Positions 34,605 to 42,909 of a stretch of DNA of 64,000 nucleotides are shown here, in pieces. This stretch comes from Myxococcales bacterium (GTDB taxonomy: Bacteria > Myxococcota > Polyangia > Polyangiales > Polyangiaceae): the NCBI GenBank assembly GCA_003151595.1, contig PLXW01000049.1, positions 39,431 through 103,430 of the forward strand. The letters are read 5' to 3'. Position 1 is the stretch's first letter. Each line of letters begins with the position of its first letter. The notes beneath the pieces were generated by a model. That model had not been told where the DNA came from. It ran no database searches and worked only from the letters and a program-made list of their open reading frames with translations. The translations under genes were made by a program, and so were the position numbers.

Positions 34605-36320
34605 CTACCCGATCGTCCTCTCGCCGTTGAGCGCCGGAAAGCGGAATTGCTTGCCCGTAGTGACGAGATGGATCGTCGTCCTCACGAATGCGTTGAGGGA
34701 GGCCTCGTGCGCGAACAACCGCGCGAGCACTTGCCCGAAGAGGAACACCTCGCCTTCCCCGTCGAACGAGCCTTCCGAGAGCCGCACGCGGACGTCGTGG
34801 CCGCGAACCATGGAGCCGTCCAATCGCTCGACGGCGGCGGTCGCCTCGACCTCGAGGATCGCCTCGAGCCGCTGTGCGTGGGCGCGTGCCGCTTGGGGAT
34901 CGGAGAGCGCATGGAGGTCGAGGGCGTGGAGAAGCGTGCGAATCGAATCGCGCTGCGCGAGCGTTCGCGCGGAGAGCGCAGCGAGGGCGAGCGTCCTCCA
35001 CACGAGGGCCTCGCCGTGCGCGGCGGGGCGGTAGGGAGTGATCGCGCGAACGTTGCGGAAGGTCAGACCGCGGGGCGACGACGGAGCGGCGACGCGGACG
35101 TCACCGACGCCGAGCGAAGTGGGCAAGCCGCGATTGGTCGCCCACAGGTCGATCGAGAGCACATCGATCTCGGATTCCACGGTCGTAGCCGAGGAGGAGG
35201 TCGTCGCGATCGAGACGTCGACACCGAGACCGGAGCGGCTCGCGACACGTTCGAGGGCGTAGAACATCCCGCGCGCTTCGTCCGGAGCTGCGCCGAAATC
35301 CGTGACGGGCGAGACGGGGACGCGATCGCCATTGCTGCAGAGCGCGACGGCTCCCGTGATCGAGTAGACCTCGCCATGCTGCGGACGTATTCCCGCGGGT
35401 CGCACGGGATGCGCCGGTCGCTCCAGCGAAGGCCGCACGGGGTCGGCGCTCGTCGCGAAGACGTTGACGACAGGGATGCAGTTCGTCCGGATCGAATCGG
35501 CGTCGACGCGCACGCTCGCCGGCATCGCCGTGTCGAAACGGAACCGAAGGGTGATGCGGGACGCGGGCGTCGTGTCCGCGAGGACCGGACCGTCCACTTC
35601 CACGAAGGCGAACTTTGCGGGGAGGATCATGAGCTCGCGCAGAAGGCGAAACCCCGGATGCTCGAGCGGCTCGACCGGCAGCAGCGCCTCTTCGCGACGA
35701 AGCCCCCACGCACGCGCCGCGCCTCGCCCGAGCGGTGTGGTGACTCCATTCACCTCGAGCTCGGCGTCGGCGAGATGCTGTTGGAACCAGGCGAGCAACA
35801 GGAGCGCCGAGCGCGGCTCGCCTGTCAGGTGAAGGCGCAACGGCAGCGGCGCGCTCGACTCGCCAGCGCGAAGCGTTCCGAGCGGCGCGAGGCCGACCTC
35901 GAGTGACTGTCCGTGAGCTTGAGTCCACGCAAGCTTGGCATCCGCGACACGCCACGGGACGAAGGCGAAGGGGGCATGCGCGCGAAAGCGGCAGCGCGTG
36001 CCGTCCACGGCGACGCTGTCGAATTCGGCCCCCGCGGCGAACGACTCGCGCAGGTTTCGGCGCGACGCGAGCTCGAGGATCGTGGCGCACGGGAACGGGC
36101 GGAGCACTTCCGGCGAGAGGAGCTCGGCGAAGTGGAGAACGGAGCGAAGAGAGGTCGCATCGATGACCCGCTCGACGCGACGGGCGAGGGCGGTGAATCC
36201 CTCGAAAAGGCGCTCGACGTCAGGGTCGTCCCCCGAGCGCGCGAGGCGGTCGGCGAGCGCGGGGAAGGCGCGCGCGAACTCGTCGGCGTGCTCCGGCGCC
36301 GGATCCTGCGGAGTACCCAT
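34605..36320 (-). CDS. Second TssF-like protein
   Basis: 571 residues, ATG at 36320. It shares the TssF pattern with its neighbour: VERLFEGFTALARRVERVID, ELLSPEVLRPFPCATILELA, GFRLLRELMILPAKFAFVEV, TNCIPVVNVFATSADPVRPS and a C-terminal VFLFGQVLARLFAHEASLNA with QFRFPALNGERTIG. The start lacks the Y-E-x-E-L-x-Y-L segment seen in the first copy, while the C-terminus looks closer to classical TssF. Length is normal and no frame damage is seen, so both copies should be functional. Confidence 0.85.
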   Translation of the reverse strand: MGTPQDPAPEHADEFARAFPALADRLARSGDDPDVERLFEGFTALARRVERVIDATSLRSVLHFAELLSPEVLRPFPCATILELASRRNLRESFAAGAEFDSVAVDGTRCRFRAHAPFAFVPWRVADAKLAWTQAHGQSLEVGLAPLGTLRAGESSAPLPLRLHLTGEPRSALLLLAWFQQHLADAELEVNGVTTPLGRGAARAWGLRREEALLPVEPLEHPGFRLLRELMILPAKFAFVEVDGPVLADTTPASRITLRFRFDTAMPASVRVDADSIRTNCIPVVNVFATSADPVRPSLERPAHPVRPAGIRPQHGEVYSITGAVALCSNGDRVPVSPVTDFGAAPDEARGMFYALERVASRSGLGVDVSIATTSSSATTVESEIDVLSIDLWATNRGLPTSLGVGDVRVAAPSSPRGLTFRNVRAITPYRPAAHGEALVWRTLALAALSARTLAQRDSIRTLLHALDLHALSDPQAARAHAQRLEAILEVEATAAVERLDGSMVRGHDVRVRLSEGSFDGEGEVFLFGQVLARLFAHEASLNAFVRTTIHLVTTGKQFRFPALNGERTIG

Positions 36321-36367
36321 GCGGCGGGAGCGACGCTACCAGTGAGCGGCGGGGGCCGCCACTTGGG

Positions 36368-37678
36368 TCAGTGGTCGAGCGTGGGGCCATCCATCCATGC
36401 TTCCCAACCGGGGAGGAGGTGGCCACGTGACGCGAACGCATGCGTCTCGATGGTCGTCCGGTCGGGGCGTGCCTGCGCGAGTGCGCCGGCGGCGATCGTC
36501 CGATGACGGGGTCGGCCGCATTGAGCGAGAGTCCGCAAGTGGTCGATGTGCTCCGCGTCGAATGGACGCTGGTGCGCGCCGACTGGGTGTCCATCGAGAT
36601 AACGAATCCCCGAAGCGTATTGCGCGCTCGAACGCTCCCACCACGCGGCGACCGCCGCAGCCGAGGGGAAAGGAGCGTCGTAGTCCACGGGTAGCTCGAC
36701 GCAAGGATCCTCCGGCTCGTCGTTTGGATCCCCGGGGACGTGGGCGGGTCGAGGTCGCGAAAGGTGATGGTCCACGAGATCAGCGCCCGTGATCGCGCGA
36801 AAGGCCTCGCCGGCGCTCCGTGCGATTCCGTCGTCCGCCATCCATGGGATGAGGCTTTCAATGAGATCCCGGCTTCCAAGTATTTCGGCTGCCACCAGGG
36901 CGAGGCGGCGAGAAGGCTCGGCGACGGCCCAGCGTCTGAAAAGTGAGAGGCCTTCTTCGGCGACCAGGTGAATAAGCGCAGCGACGGCTCGCTCGGCGAG
37001 GGTTCCACCGGATTCGCTTACTTCGAGAAGAACATCTCGCACGGCGGGACACGGATCGCCAAAGCGTGCGAGCGCGCGCGCTGCCTGAAACCGAGCGCCC
37101 GCATCCGTGTCGCCCAGGAGCTCCGTGAGGCTTCCCGTGAGTTGACGCGCTCCGAGCTCGCCGGCCGCTTTGGCCGCGGCGCGGCGAACTGCCGCACGCG
37201 CGCTCCGAAGCCCTCGTGCCACCGCGTCGCCTGCGGAGCGACGATGACTCGAAGAGCCAGCGATGGAGAGCAACAAACATCGCTCGTCCGCTGCCCGTGA
37301 CCACCCCGCGAGAATGGGATCGACGTCCGCGAACGTACTCCAACCGATCGCGGAGACGAGCGCTGCGAGCGCTCCTTCGTCCCATCCCACGGCTTCCAAG
37401 GTGCGCTGCCGCGCGCTCTCGTTCCCACCGACAATCGTGAGGACCGCCGCCGCGAAGGCGATCCCGGGATCCCTCCTGAACTCCAGCGCTGCGATCGCGC
37501 TCCGCTGCGCCGTCTCACCGGCAAGCGACGCCGCCTCGATGTGCGCGTCCAGACGCGATTCGAGGGCGAGGCGCTCGGCGTGCGTCAGTCGGTTTGCTCT
37601 CAATACCGCGCGACGCCGCGTCCAGAGAAAGGCGATGTCCTCGACATGGCGCGCGACGAGCCCTTCGTTGACGAGCAT
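36368..37678 (-). CDS. TIGR02270-type HEAT-repeat protein
   Basis: 436 residues, ATG at 37678. It starts MLVNEGLVARHVEDIAFLWT, then THAERLALESRLDAHIEAAS and an Ala-rich series of helical repeats (VRRAAAKAAGELGARQLTGS, ARFQAARALARFGDPCPAVR). The C-terminal ~110 residues are different, with PSAAAVAAWWERSSAQYASG and IRYLDGHPVGA. TIGR02270 proteins are found in T6SS islands; a scaffold role is assumed from the HEAT repeats. A second one is at 42910. Confidence 0.85.
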   Translation of the reverse strand: MLVNEGLVARHVEDIAFLWTRRRAVLRANRLTHAERLALESRLDAHIEAASLAGETAQRSAIAALEFRRDPGIAFAAAVLTIVGGNESARQRTLEAVGWDEGALAALVSAIGWSTFADVDPILAGWSRAADERCLLLSIAGSSSHRRSAGDAVARGLRSARAAVRRAAAKAAGELGARQLTGSLTELLGDTDAGARFQAARALARFGDPCPAVRDVLLEVSESGGTLAERAVAALIHLVAEEGLSLFRRWAVAEPSRRLALVAAEILGSRDLIESLIPWMADDGIARSAGEAFRAITGADLVDHHLSRPRPAHVPGDPNDEPEDPCVELPVDYDAPFPSAAAVAAWWERSSAQYASGIRYLDGHPVGAHQRPFDAEHIDHLRTLAQCGRPRHRTIAAGALAQARPDRTTIETHAFASRGHLLPGWEAWMDGPTLDH

Positions 37679-37700
37679 GGGAATCTATCTGTTTCGCCGC

Positions 37701-38207
37701 CTAGTTGATCTCCATCGACCCGCCACGGATCCGGTGCGCGCCCGATGAAACTGACGAAATATAGGTGCCACTGAGAAGGATTTTCCCCTCCTTCGTCATG
37801 ACGATGCTCGCCTTGCCGCAGCGCAACTCGACTCGCTCATCTCCGCGGAGCTCGACAGCCTCGCCGTCGACGACCGCGAGCAGCGGTTCGTTTCCCTTCA
37901 GGGCAGCCGGGAGCGGCGCGGGCTGCGTAAGACCGAATAGGATCGGGTGATCGGCGCGTTCGAGATCGAAGGTGAGCAGCACGGGCTCCCGGGTTGCGAT
38001 CAGGACTTCGATCTGGGGCGCCGTGAGGCGCATCGTCGTCATCGCCTGCTGTGGACCGTGTGGACTGCCTGGATAATCAACGAGCAACCCGCCCTTCTCC
38101 GACCACCCCGTGACCGTCCCGATTCTGACGGGGACTAGCGCGGAAGGACCCGCTTGCGGGCGAAGCGAGACAACCTTGGGGGACTGCTTCTTCGGTCTTG
38201 CGCTCAT
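37701..38207 (-). CDS. DUF6484 protein, T6SS-associated
   Basis: 168 residues, ATG at 38207. The N-terminal half holds the DUF6484 pattern VPVRIGTVTGWSEKGGLLVD and YPGSPHGPQQAM with a hydrophobic core. The C-terminal ~50 residues (VELRCGKASIVMTKEGKILL, then GTYISSVSSGAHRIRGG) look like the beta-helix end of VgrG proteins. It could cap or adapt a spike. 22 bp before the HEAT gene. Confidence 0.75.
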   Translation of the reverse strand: MSARPKKQSPKVVSLRPQAGPSALVPVRIGTVTGWSEKGGLLVDYPGSPHGPQQAMTTMRLTAPQIEVLIATREPVLLTFDLERADHPILFGLTQPAPLPAALKGNEPLLAVVDGEAVELRGDERVELRCGKASIVMTKEGKILLSGTYISSVSSGAHRIRGGSMEIN

Positions 38208-38262
38208 TGGTCGACTGCCTTTGCTGTTCCGCGGTTCGTGCTGCCATCATCGATTTGCGCCG

Positions 38263-39033
38263 TCATTCGACCGCGACTTCGTTGATGTTCGCGACCCGAT
38301 GATGAATCGTGGCGCAAACGGCGACGAGCGAGTCCAGCGCGGAGGGGTGGAATCGGCACTTGTTGATGGGCCACAGCAACTCACCTTCATAGTGCTCCAC
38401 CGGATCGTTGGCCAGGCAGGCCGAGCTCCTCGTGGGCACCGGCGGCAAAGCGAACCCGCCCCACTCCGCCGCCTCCGCCCAAGCGCGCAGATATCCTTGC
38501 ACCGCCGCGACCTGCGCGGGAGACAGCGGATCGACAAATTGCACTCGCAGAACTCTCGTCTCGGACTCGGAGTCGTCGATGTCCGTCTGGAACGGAAGTG
38601 CCGGCCAGAGGACGGGATAGGGATCCTCGAAGGTGGCATCGAAGACGATCCGGTGAGTGAGGCTGCCGGGGCTTGAGAGACGGGCACCCTGGAGAGGGAC
38701 CTCCTCGTGAGCCGAAAGGAGCAAGGCGAGGAGAGAGCTGGTCGCGCGCTCGTCGAGCAACGTCGGGGAGAACGCGAAGCGCGCGAGCTGCCCGCTTATA
38801 GAGATCGCCGGCGCGGTGCACGCCGACTGCCAGGGCGGAATTACGTTTCCAGCGAGGCCCCCTGCGGCCCCGAGCAACCAGAAGCCTCGCAGCGCCGCGT
38901 GAAGTCTCGCCATCCGAGACGGGTCGAGCGGGTCCACGACCTGGACCACGAGATCCACAGACACGTGGCCGTCCCATGGGTTGTGCGCGGGGATTTCGAA
39001 GACGAATGGGAGTGGGTATGCGGCCGCTATCAT
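38263..39033 (-). CDS. Unknown protein of the effector module
   Basis: 256 residues, ATG at 39033, 9 bp after the DUF3396 gene stop. No signal peptide or membrane segment. Typical stretches: PLPFVFEIPAHNPWDGHVSV, DLVVQVVDPLDPSRMARLHA, RVLRVQFVDPLSPAQVAAVQ, and VEHYEGELLWPINKCRFHPS. It appears to contain an internal duplication: the phrase V-x-V-V/F-V-D-P-L-x-P-x-x-x-A occurs twice. Position suggests a second immunity protein or an effector partner; no family recognised. Confidence 0.65.
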   Translation of the reverse strand: MIAAAYPLPFVFEIPAHNPWDGHVSVDLVVQVVDPLDPSRMARLHAALRGFWLLGAAGGLAGNVIPPWQSACTAPAISISGQLARFAFSPTLLDERATSSLLALLLSAHEEVPLQGARLSSPGSLTHRIVFDATFEDPYPVLWPALPFQTDIDDSESETRVLRVQFVDPLSPAQVAAVQGYLRAWAEAAEWGGFALPPVPTRSSACLANDPVEHYEGELLWPINKCRFHPSALDSLVAVCATIHHRVANINEVAVE

Positions 39034-39042
39034 CTTGGGGGT

Positions 39043-39942
39043 TCAATCCAGGTGGCGGCGTTCCCAGCGGGCGCGCTCGTCGCTATCGATAAAGTTATGG
39101 TTCAAGAAATTGTCATTGAAGCGTGAGACGGGCTCCAGCACTTTGGCAGTAGCGCGTACGATCGGTAGATTCTCCATTCGATTGACGTCCCCGACCTCGG
39201 GCATCTTGCCGAGACGCAACATCACGCCAATGCCGGCTGGCTGGACTTCGACTTCCACGGGAAGGGCGCTCTGGAGCGCCGTCTCCCCACCAAGTCTTGC
39301 GAGCGCGTCGGGACCCACAAAGGTCAACCAATAGGCGCCGCGCAGCTTACTACCCAGCGCGAAGCCAGTTGCATCGTTCTTCGGTAGGTCAAACCCTGGA
39401 TGTCTGAACGCCCAAGCTCGCGCAGCACGCGCAAATTTCAGTTGCTGGGCGTCAACGCCGAAAACGAGAGCGGGCGAAGCATAGCCGCTGTCGTAGGGAA
39501 TTAGTTCAGCTACCCGTCGAACGAATTCGACATATTCATCCGGATTGTTCTCGACCTCGCTGGTCGGCGTCCGAATCTCGAGATCGCAGGTTTCTTCTGC
39601 GGCGAGATCACGACTGCCGGAGAAATGGAACATTCTGTCGGCGTTTATCTCTTGTGGGCCACAGATATCTAGCGAACACATGTCCCGCGTTTTCGCTCTC
39701 GCAGGATCGAATTCGACGCGAGCCCGCGCAAGAGATCTAGAAGTGAGCGGTTTGAATTCCTCGGCATGCGCTCCGATCGCAGCGAATCGCCTAGCGTCCT
39801 CCGGCGTTCGTGCCAGCCAACTCGCAAAGACGCGCCCGAACTCGGCCGCCACAGACGGATACGATTTCTTACAAAAAAACGCTGCGACAATGCTGTCGCG
39901 CACTAACAGATCGCCATCCGGCTCTCGAACTTCAATGTGCAT
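39043..39942 (-). CDS. DUF3396 family T6SS immunity-like protein
   Basis: 299 residues, ATG at 39942, 9 bp after the effector gene stop. RGAYWLTFVGPDALARLGGE, then PVEVEVQPAGIGVMLRLG and MPEVGDVNRMENLPIVRATA match DUF3396 as I know it. DUF3396 proteins serve as immunity proteins (TsiV type) to VRR-Nuc effectors, which fits the neighbour. Codon use is less GC-biased than around it, as is common in transferred effector-immunity pairs. Confidence 0.8.
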   Translation of the reverse strand: MHIEVREPDGDLLVRDSIVAAFFCKKSYPSVAAEFGRVFASWLARTPEDARRFAAIGAHAEEFKPLTSRSLARARVEFDPARAKTRDMCSLDICGPQEINADRMFHFSGSRDLAAEETCDLEIRTPTSEVENNPDEYVEFVRRVAELIPYDSGYASPALVFGVDAQQLKFARAARAWAFRHPGFDLPKNDATGFALGSKLRGAYWLTFVGPDALARLGGETALQSALPVEVEVQPAGIGVMLRLGKMPEVGDVNRMENLPIVRATAKVLEPVSRFNDNFLNHNFIDSDERARWERRHLD

Positions 39943-39951
39943 ATTTCGCCC

Positions 39952-40815
39952 CTACCAGGCGTGTATCATTGCGGGATCGGTGCCGAACGTGAGCTTGTAA
40001 CTCTTTCGCTGAGAACTGCTCATTTTTGGTTTCTTCTTGCAGTTGAACTTGAAATCGAACACGTCCACAACCGTCCCCCCCTTCATGAGCACCACATCCG
40101 GGCGGATCTCCCCTGGATACGACGCGGGCTGCCCACCCACGGGCGGCGCGCCCTTTGTGAAGCACTTCTCCGCCTCCACGTCGTTGCTCATCGACCCATT
40201 CTTCTTCGCATCGTCGATGGCCTTCTTGCAGCACGTGTGCTTCTTCGTCCCGAGTGTCGTGCACTCCTTTCCCTTTGGTTTCGCGGGGGGGACATAGGAG
40301 GGCGTGTTCGCCTTGTTGACGTCCGCGTTGCACTTGTCGGCGATCGCCTGAAGCTGATCACTCAGCGGGATCACCGGCACACCGGGCGCCTGCATTTCGC
40401 CCGGCATCGTCGCCGCGTTGGCCGGGCTCCCGCTCGGGCCGCCGTTGTTCGTCATCTGATCGCCGAGAAGCTGGACGTTCTTCCCCTCGATCTTCACATC
40501 CATCGATCCCGGTCCGACGAAGCTCGTCGGCCCTTGCACGTTGTTCGAGACCAGGCCTCCGCCCGTCCCCTGGCTGGCCACGTCGCCCATGGAATTGAAC
40601 GTCGCTCCCTGGATCGCGACGGCCTTCCCTTCGATGGTGACGGAAGTGGAGTTCCCCTGCGGAGAGTTGTCGCTCTTGCCGATGTTGGGAAGAGGCGTCG
40701 GCACGAACGGCGCGGGGGGGCCCGGCATCTTGCAGACGTTCGGCACCGTCGCTGCGGCGATGCCGCTGCTCCCCTCCGTCACGGGCGTCTTCGGTGGATT
40801 GATGGATACGGTCAT
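39952..40815 (-). CDS. PAAR-like (DUF4150) effector with VRR-Nuc-type nuclease domain
   Basis: 287 residues, ATG at 40815. The N-terminal ~120 residues form a DUF4150 PAAR-like domain (PNVCKMPGPPAPFVPTPLPN, then MGDVASQGTGGGLVSNNVQG), which sharpens the VgrG tip. The C-terminal domain has the nuclease pattern IRPDVVLMKGGTVVDVFDFK: Asp240, Asp254-x-Lys256, then Gln269 and Tyr273 in SSSQRKSYK, as expected for PD-(D/E)XK enzymes of the VRR-Nuc type. A Cys-rich stretch (about 190-220) lies before it. It should be an antibacterial DNase delivered by the T6SS, neutralised by the DUF3396 protein. Confidence 0.85.
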   Translation of the reverse strand: MTVSINPPKTPVTEGSSGIAAATVPNVCKMPGPPAPFVPTPLPNIGKSDNSPQGNSTSVTIEGKAVAIQGATFNSMGDVASQGTGGGLVSNNVQGPTSFVGPGSMDVKIEGKNVQLLGDQMTNNGGPSGSPANAATMPGEMQAPGVPVIPLSDQLQAIADKCNADVNKANTPSYVPPAKPKGKECTTLGTKKHTCCKKAIDDAKKNGSMSNDVEAEKCFTKGAPPVGGQPASYPGEIRPDVVLMKGGTVVDVFDFKFNCKKKPKMSSSQRKSYKLTFGTDPAMIHAW

Positions 40816-40833
40816 CGTGCGTCGCTGCCGCCC

Positions 40834-41868
40834 TCAGGCGCCCCCAACTTGCTCGAGCACCACAGCGGAGCGCAAGCCCCCCTCCGAGCTACCCCAGACG
40901 AGCGCGCGCGGACCGTTCGCGTAGTTGCGTAGCCAGGCACGGATTGCCAGCATGCACCCCAGCGCGCCCGATGCCGCCCCTGCATCTCCCCAGCACGACG
41001 CTGGGATTTGATACTGCACGCTCCGGAGCACGTGGCTCGTTCGAAGAAGCGCCATGCACCATTCGTCGGTTCGGTACCGCTCGCCGTTGATGTCGCTAAA
41101 TACTTCGTCGATGGCCTCGGCCGGCAACCGCAGCGAGCCGGCTGCGCCGAGGATCGCTTCGGAAAGACCATGGCCGAGGATTTCGTCATTGCTTGAGAGA
41201 AGGACGGATTCACGCGCCGAGTGGGCCCCGCGCACGAGAGCCAGCGCGGGCAACTGCAGCGCACTCCTCGCGTAGGAACTCGCGACCACGACGCACCCCG
41301 CGGCTTCGCCGGGAATGAAGCCGTCGCGGTTCCCTTCGCCGGTGAGACGCCGGTGCCCGGCGAGCCAGTCGATCGTGTCCGGCGAGAAGTAGCTGTCGAC
41401 CCCAACGATCGCGCACAGGTCGGCGCGCCCTTCGTCGATTCGCAGCACGGCGTCGCGGAGAGCGTCGAGTGAGCCGGCGTGTCCAGACGCAGCGAGCTCC
41501 GCCGGCTCCGACGAAACACCCTGGGTAAGCTCGCGGGCAACCCACGCGGCGTTCGTGGCGGAGAAACCCGGACGCACTTCGGGCACGGAGAGCAGCACGT
41601 CGAGACGGGGGCTCGCCCCCGGTTCGAGAGCGATGCCGGATAGCGCTTCTCGCAGAGCGCTGCGTGCGATCGTCAATTGACGGATGGCACCGAGCCTCGT
41701 GGGATCGAGCCCGTCGTCGAGCGCCGATCGGAGCGCGTTTCCGACCCCATCGACCATGAACGGATGATCTCGAAACTGAGCGAGCCCGCAGCGGACCGCG
41801 GCAGCCGAAGAGGCTGCCTGGTATCCGAGGGGTGTGCGCGCGCCGACGGCGACGATGGGAACGCTCAT
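40834..41868 (-). CDS. Beta-ketoacyl-synthase/thiolase-fold protein, catalytic residues lost
   Basis: 344 residues from ATG 41868, overlapping the DUF2169 stop (ATGA). The fold is visible: VPIVAVGARTPLGY at the start, SGHAGSLDALRDAVLRIDEG then ADLCAIVGVDSYFS, GFIPGEAAGCVVVASSYARS and CWGDAGAASGALGCMLAI. But the nucleophile Cys (expected near 130), the H of the HGTGT motif (here INGERYRTDE, 260-269) and the second His (here GDAG, 294-297) are absent. It is thus a non-catalytic thiolase-like protein. Similar proteins accompany DUF2169 and PAAR effectors in other T6SS islands, probably as loading factors. Confidence 0.8.
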   Translation of the reverse strand: MSVPIVAVGARTPLGYQAASSAAAVRCGLAQFRDHPFMVDGVGNALRSALDDGLDPTRLGAIRQLTIARSALREALSGIALEPGASPRLDVLLSVPEVRPGFSATNAAWVARELTQGVSSEPAELAASGHAGSLDALRDAVLRIDEGRADLCAIVGVDSYFSPDTIDWLAGHRRLTGEGNRDGFIPGEAAGCVVVASSYARSALQLPALALVRGAHSARESVLLSSNDEILGHGLSEAILGAAGSLRLPAEAIDEVFSDINGERYRTDEWCMALLRTSHVLRSVQYQIPASCWGDAGAASGALGCMLAIRAWLRNYANGPRALVWGSSEGGLRSAVVLEQVGGA

Positions 41869-42896
41869 CGCACGTACGCTTTCTCGCCGATGGTCGTCTC
41901 GTCGAGGTACGGCACGTCCCTTCGCCCGACCCTCAGCGACGTCTGGTACACGGCCATTACGCGGCGCTGATCCGGTTCGATGATCACGGTCGCGAGATGC
42001 CCACGATGCTCCTCGCGGCGGTTCCCGAAGCGTGTCGTGTAGGTGAAGTAGAGTCGCGGCAGGTCGAAGCGCAGGAGCGCGTCGGGCGTCATGTTGAGCA
42101 GCTCCACGAGCTCGCCGCCGCGCAGCCACTGGTCAGAGCGCTGATCGAGCGGAGACGACAGAGCGTGGTGCGGATCGTAGTCGTCGGGGAGGAGCGGCTT
42201 CTTGCGCTTCGCCCACGCGGCATCATAGGTACCAGCCAGCTCCATCCGTGGAGACCAGTAGCTCGCAAGGGGACCGAAGCCCGCGGGTCCAGCGCTCGAT
42301 GGACTTCCACTCGCGTACTCGATTCGGTGCGCGGGCGTGTGGACGAGGCTCGCGCTCTTCGCCGCGAACCCCTTCCCCACCGGGTTGCGCTTGTCCATTC
42401 GCTGCTTGCCAGGATCGGGGTCGGCGAGGTCCGAACCACCGAAGGCGTTCTCGTAGACGAGCGGACAGATCGTGAACGGGCGCGGCGGCGTGGTCGTGAT
42501 ACCCACGACGCCATTGAAATACGAACGCTCGCCATGGACGACGAGATGCTTGGAGACGTTGTCCATGCGCAGAAGCACGTCGACCTGCGGCACGGCGCGT
42601 CCGCCGGGCGCGTGCGCGCTCGCATTGAGCAGCACATCGGTGCCCGGCTTCACGGCGAGCAGGTCCGACTCGTACTTGAGGCTTGTCTTCGCGGGATCGC
42701 CGTGATGAACCGGGGCGAGGACGGGGGGAATCTGCTCATCGGCGAGCGCGAGCGCGCCTCCCGCGCGGATGTCGAACGTCGCCTTGACGACGACGATCCA
42801 CACGTGCCCGCCGTCTTTGTCGCGCGTCCAGTTGCGCTCGGCGGCGTAGGGAGTTCCATTCTTCAGCGCCCACATGACCTGACTCTTCTTCTCCAA
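41865..42896 (-). CDS. DUF2169 T6SS adaptor-like protein
   Basis: 343 residues, ATG at 42896. Motifs: WALKNGTPYAAERNWTRDKD, VWIVVVKATFDI, YFNGVVGITTTPPRPFTICP, ENAFGGSDLADPDP, then GPLASYWSPRMELAGTYDA and LRFDLPRLYFTY. These match DUF2169, found beside PAAR and VgrG genes and thought to help effectors load on the spike. Overlap by 4 bp with the thiolase-fold gene implies translational coupling and joint action. Confidence 0.85.
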   Translation of the reverse strand: MEKKSQVMWALKNGTPYAAERNWTRDKDGGHVWIVVVKATFDIRAGGALALADEQIPPVLAPVHHGDPAKTSLKYESDLLAVKPGTDVLLNASAHAPGGRAVPQVDVLLRMDNVSKHLVVHGERSYFNGVVGITTTPPRPFTICPLVYENAFGGSDLADPDPGKQRMDKRNPVGKGFAAKSASLVHTPAHRIEYASGSPSSAGPAGFGPLASYWSPRMELAGTYDAAWAKRKKPLLPDDYDPHHALSSPLDQRSDQWLRGGELVELLNMTPDALLRFDLPRLYFTYTTRFGNRREEHRGHLATVIIEPDQRRVMAVYQTSLRVGRRDVPYLDETTIGEKAYVR

Positions 42897-42909
42897 CGAT
42901 CAAGCATGG

